Positions 1 to 13,026 are shown, counted from the stretch's first letter. The stretch is 64,000 bases of DNA from Halicephalobus mephisto (GCA_009193035.1 SWDT01000095.1:248001-312000), one strand, 5' to 3'. A program made the numbers and translations. The notes: a model not told the origin generated them from the sequence alone.

Positions 1-521
1 TTTCCTCATTGACTTTTACTTCTGTAAACACACTTAGAACCGCCACAGGATCCACTGCGCTGATTAAAGTAGAAAATAACATCAGATCAATCAAGGAAAT
101 CTCCATGGAATAAAAACCACGGAAAATCCACAACGTCGACCCGATGGTCAAGATGTTCCACAAGGTCCCTGCCACCGCGAAAGTCAGAATCGTACCTATA
201 TTCCGGAAGAAGAGTCTGTTCGGCAGAAAGTAACCAGCCTCCAGGGCAATTGGCGGAAGTAGATACAGGAAAAACAAATCTGGATCGAGATAAACATCGT
301 GAGTGAGGAACCAGTCGAGTACAGTACCCACACAGAACCCTGCTATGATCAACATCGACGAATCCGGCATCCGAAGACCCTTGGAATTGGAATGGAAAAC
401 TGAATGTTCTACAGTAACGCAATGTTTAGAAAAACCTACTTAATTTAACGATCAAAATGAAAACCATCCAGAGACAGATGAACAGAGGAGTCCGGACATC
501 GTGCCATTCTAGATTCAGCAT
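1..521 (-). CDS. Na+/H+ exchanger (NHX/NHE family), 5' part, runs off the left edge
   Basis: Two exons are visible: 521-440 and 399-1, joined across a 40-nt GT/AG intron with matching phase. The first exon encodes a hydrophobic segment (RTPLFICLWMVFILIV, transmembrane 1). The second holds hallmarks of the SLC9 exchangers: LFFLYLLPPIALEAGYFLPN and then DPVAVLSVFTEVKVNEE at the window edge. The protein would exchange Na+ for H+ at a plasma or organelle membrane. The ATG at 521-519 is the first in frame after the preceding stop-free stretch, but the frame stays open upstream to beyond 580, so an earlier start or exon is possible. The catalytic core and regulatory tail lie outside the window. I cannot tell which nematode nhx paralogue this is. 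Family assignment is secure; the start is not. Confidence 0.9.
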
Positions 522-1237
522 TTTAAAATAACACTTTTTTCAGTTCCTGATAATTGAATAAGCGAAACAAACATAGGACATGGAATAAATCGAAATAATT
601 GATTTCCGAATTTAAGTCATCAATCATTTTCGTGTTTGTCGATCAGAAATTGACATCTTTTCATAAAGAATAGTGCGGGGGATATACCTGTCGACCGTGT
701 GGGAAGAATGATAAATTTTTACTTTTTGAATTATGATAATTACAATTCTGTGGAAAATTCCGAAATCTGAAAACTTGAATTTCTGGGAATTCTCAGAGAT
801 CACTGGGAAATTCCGAATTCTTAGATATTCTGTAAATTTCTAAAACTGTTCGGAATTTCATGAAAATATGTGAGAAGTTTCAGAATCCGAAGGTTCTAAA
901 AACTCCCAAAAAGTACTACCGAGACGATTTCGTTACTTATTTCCACTTTACATAACATTATTATTTTTTAGCGAAATTTAACCAACTTTTATTATTATTG
1001 CTGTTTAACTTTTAATTTTTCGATTCCAACTTTAAAAGTAAAAATCCCTAAGCAGTTTCTCTTATCAGTCCACGTTGGAGAAAGATAATAAGTGATGAAA
1101 TTTTTCAAAGACATTTTTCCAAAGAAATTCTTGATCAAAGTGTAAAGATAAATTGATTCTGATTTTTTAAATATAATCTATCAATATTATGTACAAATGG
1201 ATAATTTTATCGACATTAAAATTACAAATAACTTTTT
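522..1237. other. Intergenic region, AT-rich with short imperfect repeats
   Basis: No gene is seen. Positions 740-910 hold imperfect repeats of GAAATTCC / GGAATTTC type, the same kind of low-order repeat found in NHR intron 7 and at 33.1-33.4 kb. The rest is AT-rich 3' flank of the multi-span gene and 5' flank of the exchanger gene. Confidence 0.5.
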
Positions 1238-3576
1238 TCAAACTGTTACCCTTCTTGTTTTCCTCGCATTACATCCATCTGCGTCGGAAGACTGAATCTT
1301 GGTTTCTGACTTAGTTGAAAAATAACAAACAATGACGTAAAGGGTATAGACGAAAGTTATTATCGTGGTAAATCCACCTGCATAGACCAAGTTCAAATTA
1401 TTTTCTTTTATTTTGTATGAATACAAATAGATCCACATAGTGTAAATAGTTCCTCCAAGAGTCATTAATACAGATATAACTAACATTAAAATGCTATTTG
1501 GATAGTTGGTAACATATTTTTTTTCTACAATGAAGATAAGATTGTTTGTTATACTATCGTCTTTTTGTCTAGTTGTGTATTTTACAGCTAAAAAAAATGA
1601 AAAAATAACGTCGATGAAAACAATGTGTTCACCGACATTTATAATTTGATCGTCGGGATTTTCATCAAAATTTTGAGCGTCGACAAATAAAACGGTCAAA
1701 TATGAGCCGATAATCCATAGTACATAGATTACGATTCTGTAGATGCTATATAATGGTACAGTTTTGTCCTTAAAACCATTGGCTTGATCCAGACAATTCG
1801 CTTCAGATGAACTATTTCCGACGTTACTGATTCGATTGAATTCGAATAAACAAAGAAAGAATATACTTTTGATTATGCACAACAAAAGGCCACTTTCAAA
1901 TCTCCACATATTCCCCAATATTTCTTTATTATGGGTTCCTTCTAATTTGTCGAAGTTGAAATAACATCCAGCTGCGTAGATCAAAGACAAGCAAACGAAA
2001 TAAATAATAATAATAACCATACAATGCCACCACTTATTAAATTTATTGTAAATAGTTCTCGCAATCAACAGAATAATGCTCTTGACAGAAAGAATTAACT
2101 GAATCAATCTGAACAACATTTGGAACCAAAAAACCTCGCGTAATTCTGAATCATCAAAAGCATCATTTTTGAAATAAATTTTAATAACATTGAGACCGAT
2201 TATTAATGCAAAAATAAAGGCTATGTGGAGGATTGGATACCTGTAGTCTGGTTGTTGTGAAGTGTCAATTATTTTTTTCTGAAAAATGTATTAGCATTCT
2301 TGTAGTTTTGTATTTGAGAACTTACAATTCTGTTTATTCCTCTTTTCAACGAATCCCCAAGTTGAATAATTCCATCTATTGGATTATTTATATTTTCATA
2401 CTCATTGAACTGCATTTTTGAAGATAAATATAACGTAAAAAACGCAAAACCAAAGTTGATTACACAATACTCGATTCCTTCGTTAGTATTCTTTGTCAAA
2501 AATATCACTATGTTAGTTTCATTCATTATCTCAAAATTTTCAATTTTAGTTGAAACCATCATGGCTTTAATCAGAAATTTCAATACTATCAAAAGTAACA
2601 GATAAATGAAATGCCACATCATGAGCAAAACCAATTCATCAAAACTGCTTAGTTGATCACACATCAGCCATAAACCACATGAAGAATAAAGTGATTTCGC
2701 GATATTCCGGATCCATTGTAATGGGTTAAGGTTCTTCATGCAACAAGGAATACAGCAACTAAAATTTAAAATTTCTTTGATTGTTGTAATAGAAAACAAG
2801 CGCTATATGAAAAGTGTTAACTAGGAAAACAAAACACAGATTGAATATAATCACTACTAAAATCACAAAGATCTTCCTCACATTTTATAGTATTCTACAG
2901 TCTCTGATATTCACATTATCGCTTTAGGTATGGTTCTCCTAGTTTAGTTTCCTCCCCAACAGTAATATCCTTGCAAAAACGAAATGCAATATTTATGTTG
3001 CAAGTTCTCTGAGTGTGGGTTTTTAAATCAAAATCAAAAATAACCTATTTCGGAATACTACCGTAACAGGAGTGACATTTTTTAAATCCAGAATTAATTT
3101 CCGAACCTAGCTTTAAATATTTGCAGTTATATAATTGTGCTTTAGTTTTTTTAAGTCAATTACAAAATGCAAATTTTATCCTAGATACTTGCTTACCGAA
3201 TACATCTGATGCTTCTACGAAGAAAAGATAACTTGTCAATAGCATCAGCCGTCTTCAATTCTTCAGGAGTACCGTTGTTCACCGATTCTTCGGCAAGATC
3301 AGTTTGCGTACATTTTTCGGCCGTATTAATTGTATTAAATTCTATATTCATTAGTTGGTATTTTGTAAGTCTGCGAGATACTCTAATAAGATAATAAACA
3401 CAATAAATAATATAATGAGCTGCGCCAAAAAACATAGTCATGTTAAATATCCAGTACCAGGTAAGGATGTTGTTTTTATCTTCAAGAATTCCACGCAAAT
3501 CCGATACTATATAATTTAATACAGTACATAATACAATGTAAAATGAATGCACAATAAACACTTTATTCATAGCCAT
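1238..3576 (-). CDS. Large multi-membrane-span protein, unrecognised nematode family, copy A
   Basis: Three exons, 3576-3197, 2758-2326 and 2278-1238, join with exact phase and give 617 residues. Introns are 438 and 47 nt, both GT/AG. Hydrophobic segments run through most of the protein, roughly 8-10 membrane spans. A polar, possibly cytosolic stretch lies near residues 85-125, and the tail is basic. The protein clearly matches the gene at 44850-46480. Shared blocks include GLWLMCD, the pair NETNIVIFLTKNTNE / NETNVVKFLTKHTSN, YAAGCYFN / YVAGCFWN, and FSFFLAVKYTT / FSFFTAVNYIT. The second intron sits at the same codon boundary in both copies. I do not recognise the family; an XK/CED-8-like scramblase was considered and not supported. 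It is presumably an integral membrane protein. This copy is about 90 residues longer than copy B, mainly in the loop after exon 1 and in the last third. Confidence 0.75.
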
Positions 3577-4615
3577 CTTGTTGGAAAATTAAAGAGGTGA
3601 ATTTAAGGTTGACTGATAATTGAGATTGTTTTTTTCGAGCAAAGTATCATCAATCAGTTATCATTTTTTAAATATATTATATATTAAGCATGGTTGTGAA
3701 ATTCAAATTATGATTCATCAAATTTTTCCTCTTGTATAATCAGAAATTAATATCGTCCATAAAGAACCGAATAAAGGGACACAACTGTTAATTTTTTTTA
3801 ATTTATTTATCGCACTTTCAATTAATACAATTGAGCTATCATAAAAGTCAACCTATGATTGTTAACTGTTAATTAAATAATATTTTTTCCAATTTTTCTC
3901 TTTTATTGTAAAAAATTAAATAAATAAGAAAAATTTATTAAAAATCGTTGGTTATCGGGATTTTTTAAAATAAATAATTAATTGATGAATTTTGATTGAG
4001 ATTCTGTCCATAGAAATTAAAAAATTTATTTTTATAAAAGTTCTTTTAAATCAACTTTTTTAATTTATTGATTAACTGTCCAGTGAGAATTAAGAATCCG
4101 ATTAATTAGTAAAGTTTTATTAATATTACATTTGCAAAATTTTTTTATTTAAAGAACCTCCAAACTATAAATTACTTTTTTTCTTTTCAATTGAAGTAAA
4201 AAATCTAATCAATTAATGAATTAGAATCCAATCAGTTGACGAATTTTTACTGACAACCTACTTACATGATTTGCAGAAAATCAATCTTTCATAAACTAAC
4301 TCTTCATTTTGACTTTTCAAAGAAATTAAAAATCCAATGAATTAGTGAAGTTTTACCGACAATTTGTCTACATGACTTTTTGTTTTTTAACAATGCACAA
4401 AATAAGGAACAAGAACTTGATTCTAACTTTGGGGTAACGAAATATGGAAAACAGCTAAGCCGCTTTGTGACAATCGTCCCAACTGTTCTTCTGATTAAAA
4501 CAGAGTATCTCGATCTCGCCACCCTTGAACCAAGCCACCTTATCAGTCCATATTTGAGAGAAATATCGAGTGACGGAACTCGCATTTTGTCTCAAGACAA
4601 TAGTGTGGTGTTCCA
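3577..4615. other. Divergent intergenic region between the multi-span gene and the NHR gene
   Basis: The two genes diverge from here, so both promoters should lie within it. The DNA is extremely AT-rich up to about 4370. From 4390 to 4600 the composition is more balanced and a frame stays open, but it has no recognisable product and the NHR start ATG lies in another frame. Confidence 0.4.
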
Positions 4616-7389
4616 ATGGATGTTAAAGGTTTGTCAAATTCCGTAATTTTAATTGATTGACTTTCTTCAGATCAACTAAAGTTATATCAATGCAAAGTCT
4701 GTTCTGCTCATGCCACAGGATTCCATTTCGACGCCCAGGTACGGCAACTAAATAATTTTAAATTTATTTGTTTTTTCAGTCATGTTCAGCATGTGCAGCT
4801 TTCTTCAGACGGACTATAACGCTAGGAAGGAGATACGAATGCCAAACGAAGAAAAATAATTGTGTGATCATCTACACCGAAAAGAATCTTTGCAGGTTGG
4901 ATTTTGGGAAGTTTCGATATATGAAAAATTATTTTTCACTTTTTAGAGCATGTAGATTTCACAAGTGCCTCAAGGCGGGAATGAAGAAAGAAGGTAAACT
5001 TTGAGATTAGTTAAATTTATTCAAGTTTTCCAGCTGTCCAACCAAAGAAAAACCCAAAACAATTTCGGTCATACTGCACAAGTTCCGGATTGAAAAGAAA
5101 CAAGAGATTTGCCACTGCTAGTCTTTTAACTGTATGTCCTTATTGGATTTAAATCTAACTATTATGATCTTCAGCAAATCCCTAATCATTCGCCGTCAGC
5201 AGCGTCTTTGGATTCTTTGAATTCAGTATGTTCCACGACTCCAGAGCCGCCGACAGATGAAGATCCGTTGTCTTCGATTTCGTCTCCTGGTTCTTTTTTA
5301 TCTTATTCCGAACAAACTCCCATGTACAGAGCCCTGAATCCCTCCGTGACGAGTCCATTGCAGTTGCTGATAGATGAGGAAATGAGGATCGCCGAAAGAA
5401 GAAGGATAATGTTCTGCGAAAGACCCGTGGGCAGTCTCCTCGGGGCCAGTAAATCTTGCGTAAGTTACTCCATTAATTAATATTTTAATTTTCGTGAATT
5501 TTAAGCCTTATACAAAACAGGACATAAAACCGCTAGTTTTCCGAAATTTTCGGAAATCTATCAGAACTCATATTTTATTGATCTACGAATGGCTCAGGGC
5601 ACTGCCGGATTACTCGACTTTGAGCATGGATGACCAAGTGAGGGATTTTCACATTAAGCAACGAAAAAATCCAAAAATACAACTACTTTGAACAAATTAC
5701 AAAAATTATTTTTTTGCATTTTATATGAAAATCAAAAAATCAATATTATTTTGAAATTCTAAAATTTCCAAAAACTTAGAATTTCCGGTTTCAAGATGAT
5801 CCTAAAAATTTTCAGTGAATTTTGAGAGATTCTAAAAATTTGCATGATGTTTTAAAAGATTTCCGAAATTTTCAGTGAATTTTGAAAATTTCTAAAAAAA
5901 TCTTACAAAATTTTTTAAAATTCTAGAAATTTCTGGATTCTAGAAGATTTAAAAAATTTCCACAAGATTCTTGGAAGTTTCAAAATCCTTCACCGAATTT
6001 TGAAAAATTCTAGAAATTTCTACAGAATTTTCAAGAAATATAAAAAGTAAATTTCAATGATTTTAGCTCTAGATTAATTTCTAAAATTTTACACAAAATT
6101 TCAGAGTCCTCAATTTCGAACATGATTTTAGAAATTTTTACTAGATCCCGAAACGTTTGGAAATTACATAAGATTCTAGAATATCCTAGAAACTTCTGAG
6201 ATTCTGAAAAATTTCAGAAATTTTTTATTTCTAATATGGTAAAATTGCAGATAGCACTTTTGCGTAAATGTGTTCTTTACCACACTGTCCTCGATCCTTG
6301 CTACATCACGATCCAGATTGGAGACATGGGAAAGTTTGTGATGCAAAACGGAGGTTACGTCTCCACTTCAGAGAACTGTGACGACGGATGGCAAAACGAG
6401 AAAGAAATCAGCAGAGAAAGTAAAAAACTGTATCAGTTGTTATATGCCGTTGAAATTTACCTAAAATTGATTTCAGAATCTACTGGCCTCTTCTGAATCG
6501 TCTGATGACGGAAATCGTGGATCCAATGATCCGGCTGAATCTCACTTTTGAAGAATTTGTGGCTTTGAAGGCCTTGGTTTCCTTCCAAGGAAGTAAGTTC
6601 GAGTTTAAATTAAAAAATCAATTACTGTACTTTAGTCCTATTACGAAAAACATTATTAATGCTGTTTTCAACGACTTTTAAATTCATTTTTTTAAATATT
6701 TAAAAATAGAAAAAATGCAAATTTTAATTTTGAAAAAATCGATGAAAAACAATAACTTTGAATTTAATTGTTAAATCAAAATCAAATATGAATAATATTC
6801 GTTTTAAGACGGAAATTTAATAATTAAATTATTTATTTAAAAAATCTGAATTTTTGGATATTCGAAATTTATAAAAATTTTCCATTTTTAATTTTCAAAT
6901 TAAATAAAATTATTTTTTATAGATATTTAACTAGTTGTTTCTTACGATAAAAACAGAAAAATCAACAAAAAATAATTTTCAATCAAAATTAAAACGAAAA
7001 AAATTAAAAAATTTAATCCACGGATCTCGAATGAAAAAAGTTTTTTAAAAATAAAAATTATTTTTTGTTTTTGATTTTTGAAATTACTTTTAATTTTCAG
7101 CAATGTGCGACATTTCTAATTCTGGAAGACCCGTGTTGAAGCGGATACTGGACTCCATCTGTCAATCCCTCTACCATAATGTTGCTGAAAGTTGCGATAA
7201 AGCAGAAAGATTCGGAAATATCCTTCTGTTGTTATCACCTATTTTTGTAAGTTTCTAATTAATTTGAAAAATAATTTTTGTTTTCAGGATACTGCTTTGA
7301 ATTTTGTCGAAAGTCATCATCAAGTCCAATTTTTCGATTTGTGGCAATTAGATTCGTTATTGTTACAATTTTTGAAAAACAAAGTATAA
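4616..7389 (+). CDS. Nuclear hormone receptor (nematode HNF4-derived class)
   Basis: Eleven exons fit with consistent phase: 4616-4628, 4671-4738, 4780-4895, 4947-4993, 5034-5131, 5175-5459, 5506-5637, 6251-6429, 6477-6592, 7101-7246 and 7288-7389. They give 433 residues. The DNA-binding domain starts at residue 12. The first zinc finger has C-x2-C (CKVC); the recognition helix is CSACAAFFRRT, followed by the second finger with CRACRFHKCLKAGMKKEAV. A serine/proline-rich hinge (exon 6) leads to the ligand-binding domain, with WLRALPDYSTLSMDDQ in helix 3 and an FDLWQLDSLL-like C-terminal helix. It is a nuclear transcription factor; the ligand is unknown. The exon 8 donor is uncertain. GTATCA at 6430 keeps the frame into IYWPLLNRLM, whereas the closer GTAAAA at 6420 does not. 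Introns 7 (613 nt) and 9 (508 nt) are long and AT-rich. Confidence 0.88.
5700..6230. repeat. Intronic array of imperfect AGAAATTTC-type repeats
   Basis: Most of NHR intron 7 consists of loosely repeated pieces such as TTTTCAGTGAATTTTGA and CTAGAAATTTC on both strands. The same flavour occurs at 740-910 and 33060-33420. No regular period is visible. Confidence 0.5.
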
Positions 7390-7727
7390 AATATTTTCAA
7401 AAACAATGTGTTCGAAAAATTGTTTTAAATTTACTTCGAACTTAAATTAGGGTAATTGAAGCATTGTCATAAATTCGTTATAAAATACAATTGTAACAAA
7501 ATTTGTAAATTTTTAAATTATTAATAGTTTTTTGGATCAATGACGTTATTGTCGTTCTGATCACAATGAAAATTAAATTTTTATCAATTAAAAAATAAAG
7601 TTAAAAAAACCAGGTCTTGACCTATTTTCTGATTTTTTTGACCTTGATGTCTTCTAGAACCCAAGTTTGAATTTCGTGATTTGGGCGAAAAACGAACTTT
7701 TTTCAATTTTTCATTAAATTCGAAAAA
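7390..7727. other. Intergenic gap between NHR and collagen genes
   Basis: The AT-rich NHR 3' flank (AATAAA near 7594) is followed by the collagen promoter and 5'UTR. No further gene or strong promoter motif is seen. Confidence 0.4.
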
Positions 7728-10700
7728 ATGCTCTACAAAGCGGTCGGTGGAGCGACGGTTTTGTTCGCTTCGTTGTCTATATTGACTCAGATTGTCCTCC
7801 TACCGTACCTCTTCAACCACTCTGAGAATCTGAAGCATATTTTCAAACAGAGAATTCAGAGATTCAATGTAAGTTCAATTTTCGAAAAAAAATCAGGTAA
7901 AATTAAAATCGCAGAATTTTAAAAATACTGTAATTTTAAAATTTTATTAGAATTTTGAAATTAAATATATTTAAAAAATTATAAAAATTGCGAAATAGAA
8001 TTTATAATTTAAAAAATAATTTTTTTTTGTAAATTATTTTTAATATTTTCCACGTAAGATTGTTTTTAAAAAATAGTTTTTTTGATGTTATTTTTGTTCA
8101 TAAAAACAAACTTAAATTATTTTAATTTTTTTTATATACTTACGTAATCAAAAACACAAAATATTTCGAGCAAAAAAGTTCAGAAAAATTTTTAAATTTA
8201 AAAAACGCGCTGAATTATTATTAATATTTTTCGTATTTTTACACAGAAATCCATCTTTTATTTTTTATAAAAAAAATCAACATAATTTTTAAAAATAATG
8301 ATTTAATTAATAATAAATAAATTTCGAAAATTGCACTTTATGCTGCTGATAAGGACGAAGGAATGTATTCAGAAATTTTAAATTGATTGTTAAAATGAAA
8401 TTTTATAAATGAACATTATACAGGCCTACGCTAATCAGTTCGACGTCCAATCTGCCCGACTTCATCAACTGGGAGCTCGTCCTCGAAGACAGATCCTCGA
8501 TTCTGAGGGAGTGATCAGAGAAAGATGTCCTCCGCCATACCCCGGACCCCCAGGTCCTCCGGGAGAACCTGGACCCGATGGAGATGCCGGACTCCCTGGA
8601 AAAGACGGAAAACGAGGATTGGACGCCCAAACTCAGTTGACCGATCTGTATAACCAGTGCATCGTCTGTCCTGCTGGTGAGATTTTGGTTGAGATCGTAG
8701 ACCCCTACAACATTGATGAATTTCAGGACCTGCTGGTCATGATGGACCCCCAGGACCTCGAGGGTACACTGGACCGCCTGGGGAAAGAGGAGAACCAGGT
8801 GAACCTGGAATAGATGGAGTTGATGGTGGGCTACTTTTACATCATCTGATTTTAGTATGATTATTTCAGGAGAACAAGGCCCTGAAGGCGACATTGGACA
8901 TGACGGAATTCCCGGAAAACCTGGCAAACCTGGTCCACCAGGAATACCAGCCCCTGGAGGAACTGGACCTCCAGGAGAAAAGGGATCTCAGGGCCCTATT
9001 GGGGCCCCCGGACCTCAAGGACCCAGAGGAACGAAGAACTACGTCTACGGACCATCTGGATTGGAAGGACGGGCAGGAACCCCAGGGTACGACGGAATAG
9101 ATGGAAAGCCCGGACCTCGAGGACCTCGTGGACTTCCGGGAGTACCTGGAGCTAATGCGAAGTTCTGTCCTTGTCCGGTGGAACTAAGTCTAATCAGAGG
9201 ATCTCATGTAAGTCATGGGATGGTTAATTATTAAATCTTGGGCGTCTTCCAGAAATCCTCAAAAACTCCCGATGTGTCTGATCCTAAATCCATCGCCTAC
9301 GGTTCTAAAACGCTTGAATCTGCTCCTCTTCCAATAGTGGATCAGAATTCCGAACAACCCTCAAGTTCATCTTCTCGACGAGGAATCTCCCGCCAGAAAT
9401 CCAGAGCTTCTCAACCTCCACCCCAGCCACTTCCTTCAGAAGGCGACAACATACCAGACATCACGATGCGAACCTCGACCAACGACAAACAAGTGAAGAG
9501 CATTGCTTACGAAGACGCTTATCCTACTTACGACACAAATACCGCCAGAAGGAAGGATTACGACGAGGTTCCAGATTCTACTGGACTTCTACATGACGGA
9601 GGGAACAGCGAAGAAAATACCAAACTCCATAACGGAGGAAACGAAGGTAGGTTTGGACTGTAAAGATGACAACTAGACTGAAAAACAAATACCTAAATCA
9701 AAGTAGTTTCTTAAAATGAGATATAGTTCATTTTGTAATTTACCAGATATACATTCAGAATCCGTTTTCTGTTTGTGCTGAAAACTCTTTTGGAGCAAGA
9801 AAATTAATAATCAGTTAAAAGTTTATATACCGAAATTTAAAAATGCACTAAAATCCATAATTTAGAAATTTCTAAGCTTCTGTTTTCTCGTTAATGGTTT
9901 TCTGCGTTAATTTTAGTAATTCGTTTGCAACAAAAAGTAGACTTTTTGCAAACATTAAATCTATTTTATTGCTGTTTAAAAAATACCAAAAAGAATGGCA
10001 TTTCCAAATGTATGGATTATCTCAATCCACAAAAGTGTTAAAAATTGTGGTTCAAATTTATGTATACCTAAGAAACTGAAATTATTTATCATTTTTGTGA
10101 AAAGTCATGTTGATTTAAATTTTTTATTAAAAAAAACAAAATTTCGATAACAACAATGAAATATTTCTTATTTTAATGAGACTTTAGTAGTAAAGTTTAT
10201 ATTCATTACCACGAAAAAAAAATTAACTGTTAATGTAATTCATAACTCTGAGTAAATTTCAAAGTCAAATTGTAAAAAATTTTTAATTTGAACTTTTTGG
10301 ATAATTTAAAACTGCTAGAACAAAGAATATACAGGAAAAATAATTTAATACATAAAAAATTCAACAAAAAACTAGGTAATTTGAGAAAAGTAGGATCAAA
10401 TGTGAAAAAAATTAAACAACAAAAACGAGTAAAACAATCGCTGCGAGAACAGCCAATGAGTAAAGGAATTTTCAGTAACATTTCAAAACTGTTTTGTTCG
10501 AAAACTAGTACAAAAAAGTTTATTTTAAAGCTATTAACTGATCTTCTTCAGAATTGTTGTATACTAATATTCATTAAATTATTAAAATTGAAATTAATTA
10601 AAATTGATCAGCCAGGTTAAAAAACTGAGTTGTTCAAATTTGGTCTTGACACGAACAATAATATAATTATTTTTAATATCGTTTTCGATGACTTTAATAC

Positions 10701-11070
10701 TTTTTAAATTTTTTAAGATAATCTAAAATGTACGAAATCTGCAAAATATAAGAACCGAAAAATGAATTGACAATTATCCGATCGCCATTCGTGTTGGGAC
10801 CAAGACTGAATAACTTAATTTCCGTTTTTAATTTTGGTTGTTCAAACTGTAATTTTGAAAAAATTAACTGATTTGTGCTTTTTAGATATTTCTCTCTCCT
10901 TCCAACACGACGCTTCTCCCGAACACAAATTCGTAGACGTTAACTTAAACGATCTTGGTGCAACTAGCGAGCCTATCACTCAGGCTCCTACTGTACCCCA
11001 AGAAATCACTACCCGTAGAAGATTTATCTACGTGACTAAGAAACCGAGACCAGGCTTGATTTGGAACTAA
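7728..11070 (+). CDS. Cuticle collagen with N-terminal membrane anchor and long non-collagenous tail
   Basis: Six exons fit in phase: 7728-7868, 8424-8676, 8727-8825, 8870-9207, 9253-9646 and 10886-11070. They give 469 residues. Residues 8-30 form the membrane anchor typical of nematode cuticle collagens. ARPRRQ at 65-70 matches the conserved subtilisin/furin cleavage block. Gly-X-Y runs start after Cys82 and are broken by a short Cys-containing spacer (YNQCIVCPAG) and a second break (TKNYVY), ending at FCPCP. After the last Gly-X-Y block comes an extension of about 200 residues with no collagen repeats, rich in Ser, Asp, Thr and Tyr, carrying SIAYG/SIAYE twice. Most cuticle collagens end shortly after the last Cys cluster, so the tail is unusual. 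The 1239-nt last intron is also long for a collagen gene. The product would be secreted by the hypodermis, trimmed at ARPRRQ and disulfide-crosslinked. Which named col/bli/dpy gene this is cannot be decided here. Confidence 0.88.
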
Positions 11071-11233
11071 CTGGTCGATCGACAACCTTTATATGTGGAA
11101 TTAATAGTATATAATCTGTTTTTTCGTATTTAACTAAGATCACTTGAATATATTCTGAATCATTTATTAAAGCGAATTAAATACAATAAAAACTGCGTAT
11201 TAATAAACTTAGCATTTATTTATCTTCTGTTGA

Positions 11234-11428
11234 AGCTATACTGACCGTTTCTCTACTTCCTGGCCCTTGTCTGGATGCTCAAAGAAGACCGTGACGGAGA
11301 ATGATGCGGAGAAATTCACTATTCAAATTACAGTATGCTACACACAATCCGGAATTCTCAACAACGACCCGGATTCGAAGAGCAACAAACTGGTGATGGG
11401 AAATAACCCATCTCTGTCATCTACTTAA
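11234..11428 (+). other. Orphan coding-like open frame of 64 codons
   Basis: About 160 nt after the collagen stop the base composition changes sharply to balanced GC. One plus frame stays open for 64 codons with coding-like codon use; part reads KTVTENDAEKFTIQITVCYT. It has no ATG, and a TGA precedes it at 11231. It may be a lost or decayed exon of another gene, or an unannotated alternative terminal exon. I do not recognise it. Confidence 0.3.
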
Positions 11429-12091
11429 TCTGTTATTCTACGTCAATTATTGATTTACCGGTCAGTAAGATTACAAAGATGACAATACGTAACAAAAATG
11501 CCTTAACTCCTTTTAAAGGAAAATAATTTTAGCTTATAGAAAACTAATATACATTTCTAGTAAACAGGATGAAAGATATATTCTTTCAAAATCAAGAGAG
11601 TTTTCTAAAAATGATCTCTTTTCATCAAAACCAAAGACGTCAAATACCAGAGATTTTCATTAATCACAAATCAAAAAGCAAGATATTTTGGTAGAGTATA
11701 TAGCAAAATTATTATGCAAATTGGGTGTTGAAATAGTCTCCTCAAAGTTTTTTGAAAATAAAAGAACAATTCTATTGACTATATCGAAATAAACATATAT
11801 TCAAACAATTTCTTAAATTCATCTTTATTATCTACTTGTAAACAGTCCAAATTTCACAATAGCATCTTCAAGACAATGACAGAATCTCTTCATCTATTAG
11901 ATTCTTGTTCAACTAGCATCAAAACGATAAAAGTGCATGTCTACTTATGACAGTGAACAAAAATCATAAATTACACATGACGCAAATATGAAGAATGTGT
12001 GAAATTTCGCTACAAGAAACTCTGTAACCCTTATGTAACATTCGATGTAACTTTCATCAACTGCTACATTTTTGGTGACAAATATTATGAT

Positions 12092-12678
12092 TTTTGTTGC
12101 AAAAGTCAAATGTTCATGATAATCAGCATATTTATGTTGGTTTTCGTCAAGTCAAAAATTGTTACAAAAATCACACGTAATAGTGATTACTTGTATTTCC
12201 AACTGAATCAAAAATCACAGTTTTTTGCGTATTAATATCTGCAACAAAGATAAACAGACTAGACACCGGTGCAACTTCAGACTAAAATAAGTATAGAAAC
12301 ACAGTATGAATTATTCCACCAAGGATAATAAGCAGAGACGAGAGCATGTTGACACGAGTTGATATTTTGCTAGTAAATATGTTATTAAAGACCAATGTCT
12401 GGGTGCTAACTACATCATTTATACCAGCATCATTTGTTACTGTATTAATGGTCAGAAAACGTGGAAATACTATATCTGTCAATGGAATTGGACTACTGGT
12501 AGAAAGTCTAGGTTTAAGACCTAAACAAATTTGGTTATTCAGTACAAAAAAATTAATTTTGGCCTCGTAAAAATTAGAAGCAATCGCTATTATATGTAAC
12601 TTTTGTAGCAATTGTTAATTTGACAAAAACACTAACACGATTGTGATTTTCATGAACGTTTGGTATTTGTAACAAAAG
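12092..12678. repeat. Degenerate foldback element with arms of about 88 nt
   Basis: The segment 12092-12180 and the reverse complement of 12592-12678 align over their length at roughly 70% identity by eye, sharing TTGTTRCAAA, GTTCATGAWAATCA and ATTGYTACAAAA. Between the arms are 410 nt without a convincing gene. Similarity may extend outward to about 12000 and 12790. This suggests an old inverted-repeat transposon or MITE. Confidence 0.5.
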
Positions 12679-13026
12679 TTACACCGCATTCGTTATAAAA
12701 ATTCGTCATATTTGATAAGACTTACGTTTCACATCATGCGTATGTTACAATTTGTGTAGACGAAACTATTTCTAGTTACTAACTGATGTAACAACCATCT
12801 GCACCTATCAACGCAATAAAAGCTTTGTGAGCTGTTCAAAATATAATGTAATTTTCCAATAAAATGCACTGGATCTAAAACCTTGTTTGGCACGTATGAT
12901 TATAACCTTTTACTGTATTCATTCTCCTCTTATGAAATTATTTTCCTTTCACATGTGACTAAGATGAAAGACGGAAATAAATAATTCCGAACCTGTGGTC
13001 AAATGCTTTAAGATCTTATTGGATTG

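Noticed and set aside
1238..3576. Multi-span family as XK/CED-8-type scramblase.
   Set aside because: Number of spans is similar, but the conserved XK-family acidic and Pro-Gln motifs are not present in either copy.
4380..4646. 88-codon frame upstream of the NHR as first exon.
   Set aside because: The NHR needs the short exon 4616-4628 in a different frame, which joins exon 2 in exact phase.
10288..10620. 110-codon plus frame inside the last collagen intron.
   Set aside because: Lys/Asn/Leu-rich composition as expected of random AT-rich DNA; an overlapping minus frame is equally open.
4616..11070. NHR and collagen as an operon.
   Set aside because: The gap is 338 nt, longer than typical SL2 operon spacing, and there is no U-rich element pattern that I can recognise.
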